The position numbers were made by a program, and so were the translations under genes. From positions 13,912,002-13,976,001 of the forward strand of contig OY987242.1 in NCBI GenBank assembly GCA_963920765.1: a stretch of 64,000 nucleotides of DNA, written 5' to 3'. The notes under the pieces were generated by a model. That model was not told the origin of the DNA and made no database searches. It saw only the letters and a program-made list of their open reading frames with translations. Of this stretch, positions 36,647 to 47,115 are shown piece by piece (the stretch's first letter is position 1; each line of letters starts with the position of its first letter). The DNA is from Ulota crispa. Its lineage: Eukaryota > Streptophyta > Bryopsida > Orthotrichales > Orthotrichaceae.

Positions 36647-37538
36647 CTACCCGAGCCAAGTCTCGGCAGATCGACCACCGCCGTGACCAACAGCGCGACG
36701 GATGCTGATGGTTTCACGGGAATACTGCTCTTGGAAACGCTCGAAGGGGGTCACGTCCAACTTGCCCGTCGAGGACTTGCCTTGCTTGCGGCGAATCTGC
36801 TGGTCCCTCACCGATGCCCACAGCTTCTCGATGGCTGCTTGATGCCCGCTGCAGAACTTGCTTCGCTTGTCAAAGGCGTGTCTCACAAGTATGTCAATAA
36901 TTGTTTGCGCCCTGCATGCATCCCCACCCAACCCCTCCTGCGCATCAGAATCTGGCCAAACTCTCTTCGTGACAGGAGTAGCAACACGCAAACCTCTTTG
37001 ATCTTAGGGAAAAATTTCATGGATACCCCTGAAGTTTGCCATATTTACATTGATACCCCTAGTTTTTCAAAATTACACAAATACCCTTGGTTTATAATTT
37101 TCAGGCGTTTGTTTTGTTATACGCGCTACTTCTTTCATGACCAATATTAAAACAAGGAGTGCAGTAGAACGGAAAAGAAGCAGCGTGCACACAAGGGAGA
37201 AAGAAGTGGCATACACAATATAACAAACGCCTGAAAATTATGGACCAAGGGTATTTGTGTAATTTCTGAAAAACCAGGGGTATCTATGTAAATATGGCAA
37301 ACTTCAGGTGTATCCATGAAATTTTCCCTTGATCTTGCCACCTGGGTTTCCAAATTCTTCACAAACGAGGGTCTTTGAGGAGCACCCTGCAATGTGCCGG
37401 GTGTCCTCTGGGTCCTCTATAACACAAACTGGCGGAGATGCAGATGAGCATAGAAAATCTGATGATTTTCCGACCAGAGGATCTCAGATCCACATCCCTG
37501 ATCTAAGCTCCTGTACCTCTAAGCGCTTCTAAGTCCAT
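36647..37538 (-). CDS. Small plant gene of unknown function (tentative model)
   Basis: The last exon (ending at the stop, 36649-36647) is convincing: about 80 codons with GC-rich third positions encode HAFDKRSKFCSGHQAAIEKL, then KLDVTPFERFQEQYSRE and the end GHGGGRSAETWLG. The upstream part is tentative. One consistent model is 37538-37517, 37386-37342 and 36951-36647 (GT-AG, about 123 aa, starting MDLEALRGCSS). The second intron in this model is almost entirely a Mutator-like MITE (37007-37328); without it and one target copy only about 54 bp would remain, which is short for a plant intron, so the splice sites may be wrong. I do not recognise the family. It lies 276 bp downstream of the conserved gene at 37815 on the same strand. 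Confidence 0.45.
37007..37328. mobile_element. Mutator-like MITE with 9-bp target duplication
   Basis: The ends GGGAAAAATTTCATGGATAC and its near-exact inverse extend as an inverted repeat of over 50 bp. The flanks are TTGATCTTA (36998-37006) and TTGATCTTG (37329-37337), a 9-bp duplication with one difference, as made by Mutator-like transposases. It sits inside the small minus-strand gene. Confidence 0.88.
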
Positions 37539-37814
37539 ATTCTGAATGATGAAGAGTGATATTTCGTCAATCTCGTTGATCCGAACTAATGGTTCGGTGT
37601 GTACAAACCAACCGTTATTTATGATCGGTTTGATGAGAGTGAGGTAATTGACACACGTGTACAAAGATATATACAAGAAAATGAATAACTGAAACAAGAA
37701 TCTGCGTATTAAAAGGGTTAATTAGTTTGGACATGCATCGTCATCAACAACAAAAGGGTGCTCGTGCGATCAATCAAGCATGGTTCAAAAACAAATCACT
37801 CGAGGTTTGCCATC

Positions 37815-39651
37815 TTACCAAGTCAGTTTATAATGCTCGGCGGCAATTTTGAGGCATTGCAGAAGGGCTTCCCGGCGTTCTCTCAGAAGTCTTCCTGCCT
37901 CCTCTTGAGCTCTTCTCGAGGCAGCTTCTTCTTCTAACTTCTTCTTCAACCGCTCTTCCTTTTTAGATCGCTTCGGCAAAAACGCGCTTAACCCAAAGGG
38001 ATCACTTTCTTCCGCATCTCCTACGGTTTTTGCAGATGGTGCTGCTGCTGATTCAGCTGGCTCCTCTCTCGCTTTTTCCTCTCTCTCCTCGAAGCTGTTT
38101 TCTTCGTCGGTAGCCTCTGGCAATTCATCAATGGCTTGCCTTACACGCCCTGAAGCTTTTGAAAACTGCAATCAACACGATTGCACACCTTTAGCTGATG
38201 CCATAGAGACCTGTACACAAGTACTCCCTCTGTCCCTCTAAAAATGTCCAAATCAGACACATTTCTTGTACCACTAAAAAGCTCCCTTTTGCTGATTTCA
38301 ATTGCTGAGAAAGCGTTTGCAATGTTCAATGATCTCATGGGGGCAAGTTAAGTGATTAGAGAGCATTCCTCTCCTAGCAAGCTTGGCCTTGCCCATATGA
38401 GGTACCGTTGTTGCTACTAATCTTTAAATCGTCAATAACGAGGAGCTGCCAGCATGCACAAATATGTACTTTTTGTATGGAATTTGGGTGCCCAAACAGC
38501 GACATCAAAGCTGGAGATTTTGCATACATTTGGTAGATGGTATATTGATTCTAGAATGCAAATATCACTAGGACAAAGACTAAAAACATAGTTAATCCTT
38601 TGCAAGGAAACTTTTAGACGTTTTAGAGGGACAGAGGGAGTATAACGTTGAAAAAATAGGCAGAAAATGATGAAGATGAAGGTTATGAGACATACTACGT
38701 AGGTGTCATCCGTCATGAAGTCATTGCCTACGATAGCCCAAAACTCCCAGACTGCAATCTGCGCTTGTTGAGCTCCAGTAAAACACTGTAATGAATGACA
38801 ACAGCAGCCCAATTGATTACTCCAAAACAGTGAAACTGCTTCGCATGAAGTTATCTTCACAACTGTCCTACACAGGTCAGAGTTGAGAACAAAGGCACAA
38901 ACGATCAGAAAGGAGGTGAGTCTCAGTAAGGAAAATACTTCAAGCTTTTCGTGAACAGCCGCAAACATCGCTTGGTAGTCCCGTCTCAGAGCTGCCTCGG
39001 TCGCATTAGCAGGCCTCGTCATGGCTTCTTTTAAAATCGGGAAGAAAGAATCAGCCGTGGCGGAGGTGACGCTTCCACTTTGCAGCAATTGCAACGCCAA
39101 CTTGGAGGCTTTCGAGAATTTCCCCGAGTTTCCAATGTGGGAGGCAATCTTCGCCATGGCCTCCACCACCTGCTCACTGGTCGCTTCCGTTGTGGTAGGT
39201 TTAAACCGAACTCGCTTGCCTGCAAACGAACAAAAATTCCGCAAAAATCTTACACACAAAAGCTATTCAAACCAAAGGAAGAAGAAAATATGTGACACAA
39301 ACCAGTCGCTTGGGTACAACAACATGAACGCCTTCATCTCCGTCAAATCTACGAATGTATCCAAGGGCGTGTAGACAGACAGACAGACAGGCACGCAGCA
39401 ATTGCGGTATTTGAGCAAGACGATGTAGACTCAACATGGAAGAAGCGAAACCCTAGAATTTCAAAGCGGAAAAAAAAGAACGAAACCCTACCATGGCTGC
39501 TGTCATCGTCAATAACAGATCGCTTCGATGAAGACAATATAGAAGAAACAGAGGGAGCCTTCGCAGGTTCCGCAGGTGATGTGTGAGGAGGTGGTACGGG
39601 CTGCGCCGTGACAGGAGGTGGCAAGTCTCCGAACAGAGAATCCTTCGCCAT
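37815..39651 (-). CDS. Conserved plant protein of unknown function, 293 aa
   Basis: Four exons on the minus strand: 39651-39492, 39219-38939, 38785-38696 and 38165-37815, all GT-AG with matching phases, giving 293 aa. It begins MAKDSLFGDLPPP, followed by a proline- and serine-rich segment and then a helical domain starting RVRFKPTTTEATSEQVVEAM and continuing FSKASKLALQLLQSGSV. The middle has AVWEFWAIVGNDFMTDDTYV and FSKASGRVRQAI. The C-terminal third is acidic, then a charged coiled coil (KKEERLKKKLEEEAASRR) ending LLQCLKIAAEHYKLTW. I recognise this arrangement as a plant protein without an established role; I recall no catalytic motif, and no signal peptide or membrane segment is visible. 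Intron 3 carries a Stowaway-like MITE. The four-base start context is ordinary. Confidence 0.92.
38224..38640. mobile_element. Stowaway-like MITE in an intron of the 37815-39651 gene
   Basis: The ends CTCCCTCTGTCCCTCTAA and TTAGAGGGACAGAGGGAG are inverted repeats flanked by TA (38222-38223 and 38641-38642), as for Stowaway/Tc1-mariner. The interior is homologous, inverted, to the much longer element at 55734-57113. It makes up most of intron 3. Confidence 0.9.
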
Positions 39652-40832
39652 CGCGCCTCTCGACGCGCCTCCGAAAAAACTAACCAACTTAACAGCGGCT
39701 CCGCTTCCAATGACGGCAAGTCCAGGAAAATATTCGAAGATTCTGCTGCCAAGTGTAAGAATCGTGCGAAAACGAAAGCTGTTTAACAGGCGACCCTGTC
39801 GTTGAGTCCGAGGAGTCCTCCGAATTTACATGATCTGCGGTTTGGAAACGAAACCCCTCGCGCTGCTGAGAGCTTTGATTTTTATTCAGACATAGCCTTT
39901 TGAGAGGGTTGTAAGAAGAATTCAAAGCACGGAGGATTCGGTAAAAGACAAGGAATCTAAGTAGCGTCTAAAACCCTTATGGACGCGTCGAAGCTGAACC
40001 CTAATTGGATTATCTGTGACTTCACACTGGAATCTTCACGTTTTTGAATCTACTATAAGTCATTTACGAGGGTATAGTATCTCATAAGATGCACATTTAG
40101 AAACAGATTTTTTTAGGTTGCTTTTCAACTAGCTATTTGCTGAAACATTTTGGATGGGAAGTGAGTGCCATCTTCTCTGGTTACCAGGGTCTGCTACACC
40201 GAAGTTCCTCGTTCAAGAGCAGAGACAGAAGGGCTGATGAAAAATGCAGCAACTTTGTCAAGATAGCACACATTGGTCGAAACAGCAGAGAAGTCCAAAC
40301 TTCAATTCAAAATCGGCGACAGAGCCACTACTACAGGGTTAAGTTCAAACAAGCTGAACCTTGCATGACAAGGTAGAGCCGCTATTTGGGTTGGCCAGCC
40401 CAGGTGATGTTGCAGCACTAACTTATGTACACTTCCGACCATTTTTTCTAGAAAAAAAAACTCACTGCAGAAAGTATTATTAATAACAACACTGTCAAGA
40501 GACTAGCGCTATCACACCCAAGAACAGTCCCGGCAGTCGTGTCGGAGAAGACAGTCATGACATAACTTCACGGTAGCTTGCTTTAAGTGCATCGGTAGCT
40601 GTATGTCGAGATATCCTGCACTGGTCTAGCAAGAAGAACAGCAAAAATTTGAGTACAACGTGAGGCAGCCACTGTCAAAGTTGGTTCTACAGACTAAACC
40701 TTGGTTGAGCCGAAACCACTTTTAGGGTTGGCCAGCTCAGATCGCTATCATATGTACACTTTAGGGTAATATTTCAACTGTACATGGATGGTGATGATAC
40801 TAATTACACCGACACTGGAGGCACCGACAGGG
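39652..40832. other. Promoter region of the 37815 gene and 3' side of the membrane protein gene
   Basis: A diverged direct repeat is present: blocks around GGGTTGGCCAGC(C/T)CAG followed by ATGTACACTT occur near 40389 and 40723. Part of this stretch is likely 3' UTR of the membrane protein gene. No further gene is recognised. Confidence 0.45.
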
Positions 40833-41393
40833 TCAGTTGTTGCAGGACTGGCCACTGAAGATGCTGGACTTGCCAAGCACCCAGGGCAACACGAAAAGAG
40901 TGAGGACGGCAGCGCTGCCGAACACTTTGCCTTCCTGCACGGCGCTCTTCAAGGTGGACCACGACATGTCCTTGGCCCAGCCACTGGCCATCCTGACCAA
41001 GTCCTTGCGCTGGTGGCGCTCCCTGCCGATGCCGATGCGGGACAAGTACGTGAGCACCAGCGTCACGATCCATGTCATGATCAAACTCGGGATCATGAAG
41101 GCGAAGAGCGTGACCGTGACGAACAACGTCAGGTACGCCACGAGCGACAGATACGCTTTCACCACCGGCCAACACAGCGGATCCACGTCGTGCCCCGACG
41201 GCTGTTGCCACTGCTGGATCGAATGCACGGATTGCATGATGCACCAGAGCAGGAATCCCAGCACCACCGCCAGCACTCCCACGATGCTCGTCTTCCGAAT
41301 CATCATCGCCAGTAGCGGATTCCTCGCCACCGGCGTCGTCGTCTCCACCTCCGCTCCCATGTACAGGGACGGAGGACAACTGCTCCACGCCAT
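40833..41393 (-). CDS. Small multi-pass membrane protein, 186 aa, single exon
   Basis: A single uninterrupted frame of 186 codons starts at an ATG (MAWSSCPPSLYMGAEVE) and stops at 40833. Predicted membrane helices lie at about residues 35-55, 78-100, 101-118 and 157-175. A basic stretch (RIGIGRERHQRKDLVR, about 119-134) follows helix 3, suggesting this loop is cytoplasmic. There is no cleavable signal peptide of the usual form. Third positions are GC-rich, consistent with real coding. Helices 2 and 3 are nearly continuous and could be one re-entrant hairpin. I do not recognise the family and assign no function. The frames on the opposite strand are explained by the GC-rich codon use of this gene. 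Confidence 0.82.
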   Translation of the reverse strand: MAWSSCPPSLYMGAEVETTTPVARNPLLAMMIRKTSIVGVLAVVLGFLLWCIMQSVHSIQQWQQPSGHDVDPLCWPVVKAYLSLVAYLTLFVTVTLFAFMIPSLIMTWIVTLVLTYLSRIGIGRERHQRKDLVRMASGWAKDMSWSTLKSAVQEGKVFGSAAVLTLFVLPWVLGKSSIFSGQSCNN

Positions 41394-44300
41394 AAGCTCC
41401 CTCTCCTCACTCGGCCTGCGCCTTCACATCCATTCACAAAACTCTTAACAGGGCTAACAAAATGCTCCCAGTATAGATCCCTCAATTTAGGTCAAATGAG
41501 TCTTCAACATCAGATACCAGAAATCTCGGGCGCGCAGTTTGAAACTTCGAAACTGCGATCGAGCGCAACCACAAGCACACCACACAAGAATAGTGCTAAA
41601 GTCACACAACCCCAAACATGATCACTGAAGAAACACGACATGAGGATTGGTTGACGACTTACTGTCGTAATGAACTCCCATCACTACCGACATGGTGAAG
41701 TTCTGACATGTTGCAAATTCACTCACTACTCCAAACTCTGTCCAGCTTCACAGACTCCGACTTCCACTGGCGTTGTGTCTACAGCTCCACCAAAGAAGAC
41801 CCTCCTCGCCAATCTTCAAAAATGGCAAATATGGCGGAAATGGCTGCACTGCTTTCTGCCTCTCAATTTCGAATACACGCGCTTCTCAGAGCTCCAGGTC
41901 TCCAGAACCCCATATCGAATGATCAAACGTCACACGGCAACGACGACAACGAGGACGACGACGATGACGATGATAGATTAAAAGATTCAGACATAGCGTG
42001 CGCTGGGAAATGAAATTTGCCGAAAAGCTAGAGCGAGAGAGGCGCTACCGATAGAAAAAGTTTCCCGTGCCTGCAAATCCTGAATTCGACTACAGGGGAG
42101 AATCAAGTGGCCTCCAAGTAAGCGTCCCTCTGTTTGATTCTGCTGCAAAAATCCACTCTTTGGACCTGGTCAAAGCTCCTCCGACATGACGGCATGAATC
42201 GCGTCACCGAAAGCCTACCTCTCTATCTCCCCGGCCCTCGTACAACTCTCTCGACTGCCACAGTCACAAGACTCACAACAAAAGCGCTGCGAGCGACTTA
42301 CGGTGCTAAACTACCTCTTTATTTCGCCCCTCCGCATCGCCTGCCCCCACGTAGCAACAGTGCACCCCATCCTCCGGAAAACCAAATCCTCAAGCAACAT
42401 AACGCCGTCGGAAAACATGGAAATGACGCGTACGCTGACAGACGCAAAACGCCTGCATTCATGGGCTATGATGGAGCAGAGGAGCCGAGGCCGCGAGGCT
42501 GCGTTGCTTGACTGTTCTTCGGTACCGAGAAGGCGAAGATTGGTGCCACCGCGATACCCCTATTTCTGCTACAGTACTGCTACTACTACAAGGTCTACAC
42601 TCCCTTGGGAGTTGGGATATATTGCTATTGTAACTATTCCTAGGAGCTCCTTCACGTCGTGCTTGAGCCTGTGAGCACAGTCACTGTTGCACCTCCTAAG
42701 TCAGGCTTTCTCCGACGGAAAAGATCCCTCTCCGTATGAGAAGTCGTCGTCATCACCGTCGTGACGATCCGGACTTGCTTCGACGTGTCGGTGCAACTGC
42801 GCTGCTGCCGGCGCTGCGCAATTCGTTGTTCCATAGTTCCTGCATTATTACGAATGCTCTCACGCTGCCGGAGATTGTTTAGACTCGGGCAGACGATGAA
42901 TTTAATTCTGGAGATAATCGTATAGGCTGCCCTTCTGGCTCTATATGCTTGTGCTGATTCCCACCATTGGTGAATAATATTATGTCGAAACTCACCACCC
43001 TTCTTGAGATGTGTGTCAATTTGTGTCAAATTTAATTACGTCAAATTTAATTACTCAAATGAAGTAAATCAACATAGTATCGATCCCTGCTATGAAATTA
43101 GTTAGTACTGCAAGTTGCTAGGTTGTTAGCAACTTCGACACTGCATAAATGTGTTTAAGAAAATCCCTCCTAGATTTCTAGAAGGCGATACTACGATCGT
43201 CTTCAATTTGCTATGACACCCGAATGATTCCAAACAATTCTCGATTCCTGATACCCCTTCCAAGCATTGCGGATATGTCTGGGAATCGCATGACACGTGG
43301 AAAGAACTTGCTCTCTCCGACCCCACTTCCTCTTGCCAATCTCCCTGGCAGGTCCGCAGTTCACGCTCCAAAATCGCAAAAGTACTAGCCTCTTCCTGGG
43401 CTTTGCAATCAAGTGATGCCGATAACAATGCAAAGCACGGAGAATCAGGCACCTGCACTTGTCGAAGTGTAAGACTAATCGCAAGAAAAAAAGTCTTCGG
43501 TGAAATCACACACTTCGATATACCTTGTTGTCAACATTCCGCTTGTCCGGCTTCTCTACAGCGAGTTTCAACTTCAGGCAGCAGTGGGATCTTTGATTGG
43601 ATCACCTTCCACAAGGATATACAAATGCAACCCCAAATCACCGTAATTCGAAACCCACAACCTCCCAATTACATGCCACCAAACCACAACATACGAAAAC
43701 AGAACCTGTATAAGGCGGATAAGAGAAGCATCCACATGCCCAGTTCTCATTTCGGTGATTACACGGGAAAATATCAACACAGAAATGCAATGCTGCAGAT
43801 AAAAAGTTTATGGAAACATAACATAATCATCACTTAATTGCACATCGAATAAAGCATTGAGCTCAACCGTCCAAATTCACATCAATCATCTAAACATAGA
43901 CCTGTTGATATTTACACAAACCTGCTGGAAAATCATCAGCTTCGCTATCCCATGCAGTTATGTCTCCTATCTACAGCACCATTTTCTCAAGAATGGGTTA
44001 TCCAGAAGGAGTGCATCGTAATTCTGATTGGCAAAAAGTAACTGGAGGCATGATGATTTTCTAGCGTAACAAATTCATATTGACCGGTTTTACTAATCCA
44101 CATACCCTACAAATAAACTTACTCTGCTGGGTTCTAGTGGGGGGGAAAACTTTGAAACGCCACTAAGTAGAAAGGGCCAAAATAATGTGATTTGGTTGTA
44201 ATATCCTCAAACTCATCTGACTGAGTCGCAAGAATCGGGATGCAACTACTCCCTTTCAAATCTAGAAATTGATATATCTCTACCACCGAATCCAGAATCT

Positions 44301-44827
44301 TCCACACGGGTTTGATTCGCCACTGCACCACATATGCATCACAACAAGGAGTTCAAAACCTGGATGATACATTACCCTGGTGAATAAGTGACAAAACTAA
44401 TATTGAGTATTATCAGATTCCAAAACGGTGAGTAGAATAAATTTCATAACCAAGCTACTGTGCAAAATGTCAAGCAATCAACACAGCCAACTCAAAAACT
44501 TTTCTCCAAATTTATTCAGAAGGCGAATTTCATTATCCCTTCATTAATTCGCCCACAAAATGACAACCTCAAACGCACCTTGATCCCAATTCTCACTACA
44601 AGTCCTTTTCATGAACGAGAACATTGAACAGAGACTCGAGAATATTCGTCATAACTTAAACCATCCGTTAATCATTGTATCGAGCCCCATGAGACTAAAT
44701 ACACTACAGGACCAGACGCAAATTCACATTTTGTAACTTATAAGCGGAGAAGTGCAACTACCAGAGAAAAATACCTGCTCCCACATCCAAAGTCTGAGGA
44801 CTAAGGTCGCAAACCAAAAATTAAACC
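41394..44827. other. Intergenic stretch between the membrane protein and TIFY8-like genes
   Basis: The left part (to about 42600) is GC-richer and should contain the promoter of the membrane protein gene. Short frames occur, including one from ATG 41822 with an acidic run, and one on the minus strand at 42652-43029; none resembles a family I know. A short direct repeat of TCAAATTTAATTAC lies near 43025-43055. The right part is likely 3' UTR or flank of TIFY8. Confidence 0.4.
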
Positions 44828-47115
44828 TTAAGCAGAGCGTCCTGTAAGGGGACCCGACTGCTTCAAGCCCCGGAGCAGCGTTTGAACCTCGGACGATAGG
44901 GTCAGGCTCCCTCCGATACTTTGTACAGAATTTTCTTTCTCCCTTTCTACAGCTGACATGGACCCCTCGCTGAAGGAATTTGTGGGCTTTGCAGCAGGTC
45001 GAGGTGAACAAGTTGTAGACCATGATCTCCCGTTGGAGCTAGCCAGGGTCAAAATGGCATCAGCCTGAAATACAACACCCAACGACTTCCGCATAAGACA
45101 ACTTTCGCCCAACATGTACTTCTCATAGTTCTACATCTGATACATGGAAATGCTCCCTAAAGATGACCAGCAACCTGTCTTTAGGATAGCTAACTGGCCG
45201 TCATGCTCCCAGAAAGTGAACACAAACTATCCAAGCATATAATTCTTAAGAATCGTTCTTGCTATTCGAAAAAAATGAGCTCTCCACCAAAATTGTAGAC
45301 CTCAATCAAATATCCACCGTCAGTTTTAAAAAATCTCCATGATTTCACAAGCATCATATGTTTTACATATCCACCATAAGCTAACAACAAATAGATGTCA
45401 CATCCTCACCTTGTCCGAAGGGACGTCATCAAACACATGAGCTTGCCCTCCGTAGAAAATGGTCAACTGCCGACTAGATGTAGCAGGAGCTTGGCGACTG
45501 CACAAGTTAACACAGAATGATTCCTCTAGCACTTTACTGCACAATTTGAGTTTGAAAACAACTGACACAAGAGCGCGACAGGACTTAAACAATAGTAGCA
45601 ACTGCGTAAAAAATTTACATTACTTAAATTTGTCAAGATTCACTCGTGAGAAACACAAGAAGTAGTTTATTTGTGAGAGCTATTCTACATATTAGAAGTA
45701 CTAACAAGCACATCTACACCAAATCACGATTATTTGAAGAATCACTAACAGGACTTCAACAATGTCAACATGACTGCTAATGCAATTTTCGGTTCCTTGA
45801 TTTCGGTAACATAGATATACTTGCAAAACTGCTTAACTTTTACTCAGAACTGAGCCCAGAGTAACTAACCTCGATGGAAGTATGGCTTCTGAGCCTCCAT
45901 TCTGATTAGGTGCCTTTTGATGCTGAGGGGTAAGGGGAGGGCAACCGCTTGATCCCGCGGCATTTGGCATAGTCCGATCATGATGAAGTAGCCCAGCATT
46001 ATCAAGGAGCCCTGCTAAAATTGAGCTTTTCAGTCCTGTCCTTGAACCTTCATCGGCAGCTTGAGAATTACCAGTCGCATTGTTTTCTCGAGAAGGCATG
46101 GCAAGAGTCCTCTCTATTTTCTCTGCTCTCTCAGCGCAAGCACCAAGGTGGCTAATTCCTCTCATACCAGCACCAGTGCTAATTTGTGCAGGTCTATAAG
46201 GCTGATGCTTTTTGACTTGCCGAGGTGAAACTTCAGGCTTTGCATTGTGCTGTAACCATGGAGGACTTTTACTGGATGCCCGTGGAGGTTGCATGGATAG
46301 ACGAAGATCATCAGCGGTTTGCTCACAGACCTCCACAATTCTCTCTTGTCTGGTATGATCATGCCGAGATACCTGAAACTTGAAAGGAAATTTCCATAAG
46401 CAAAAAAACACGATGCTTGTTTATAAAACAACGCTAGAGAGCTTTTTAAGTGGAGTTAATTTACTGAGATAACAGGAAAACAAAAAGATATGAAAACATT
46501 TCCAGGGAGATGATGCGGACAATACCTTTTGCGGCCGAGTGCTCTCCAAAGCCTCAACAAGACGCTCTTGCAGTGAATCGCGATTGGTAGGTGAGTCCCG
46601 TTTTCTAGGCAATCTACTTGCATCCGCCTCCAACTTGGAAAATGCACTCTTGTTGCCATGATACTGAAGCGGTGCTGCTTGCCGCTGCCAGCCAACTGCA
46701 AGATGGAAAAGATTGCAGTTCAACCTTAGTTCCCTAAGCACCAAGCAGGAAATTCCACTTTCTCAAGTGAAAAAAGGATGAGCAAAGATGAAAGCACAAT
46801 GGAGCGCCTACAGGACAATGAAGGTGCGGCCCTGGCAATACCTGACCCAGGATCAGACGAACTCGGAATGGCCGAGTAAAACGGAGGAGAGACATGAACG
46901 GGAGTGGAATTAGTTCTGTGGCGACCGCTAACTGCAGACGATGCTCGAGTATTATCCGTTTCACCGTCACATTCAGACTCGAATCCTGGACTGGTACGCG
47001 GAGCAGGAATCATCTCTGAAGAGAGATACTTCACTTGGCTCATATCATCGATGCGGCCAAGACCTAAAAAGTCTCGAAATACGGGTTGGTCCTTCTCCGC
47101 CATAATTAGATTCAT
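44828..47115 (-). CDS. TIFY8: TIFY8-like transcriptional regulator
   Basis: TIFY proteins act in jasmonate and growth signalling; the TIFY motif mediates dimerisation and binding to the NINJA adaptor, and TIFY8 is the member without Jas, CCT or PPD domains. Five exons on the minus strand: 47115-46842, 46695-46526, 46372-45870, 45497-45410 and 45064-44828, GT-AG with matching phases, about 423 aa. Near the start is PVFRDFLGL, like the conserved DFLG motif of TIFY8 proteins, then GWQRQAAP and, at residues about 326-343, QLTIFYGGQAHVFDDVPS. This is followed by ADAILTLASSNGRSWST, which matches the TIFY8 extension of the motif. No Jas motif or GATA finger is seen, which separates it from JAZ and ZML proteins. 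Translation could also start at the second ATG (47103). The long middle exon is disordered and serine-rich. Confidence 0.92.

Noticed and set aside
37007-37392. Frame reading from the upstream exon of the small gene into the Mutator-like MITE as a chimeric protein
   Set aside because: The frame enters the terminal repeat by chance, and a splice donor lies just before the element. Chimeric coding is not needed to explain the sequence.
40788-41448. Plus-strand frames of 175 and 203 codons opposite the membrane protein gene
   Set aside because: They lack family features, whereas the minus-strand frame has well-formed membrane helices and a proper start.
41708-42013. Plus-strand frame of about 100 codons ending in an acidic run
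   Set aside because: The acidic run comes from a GAC/GAT simple repeat. No homology or splice context was evident, so I left it out as a gene.
42652-43029. Minus-strand frame of 125 codons with a tryptophan-containing N-terminal part
   Set aside because: It looked weakly transposase- or nuclease-like at first, but no motif could be confirmed and no start or neighbours support it.
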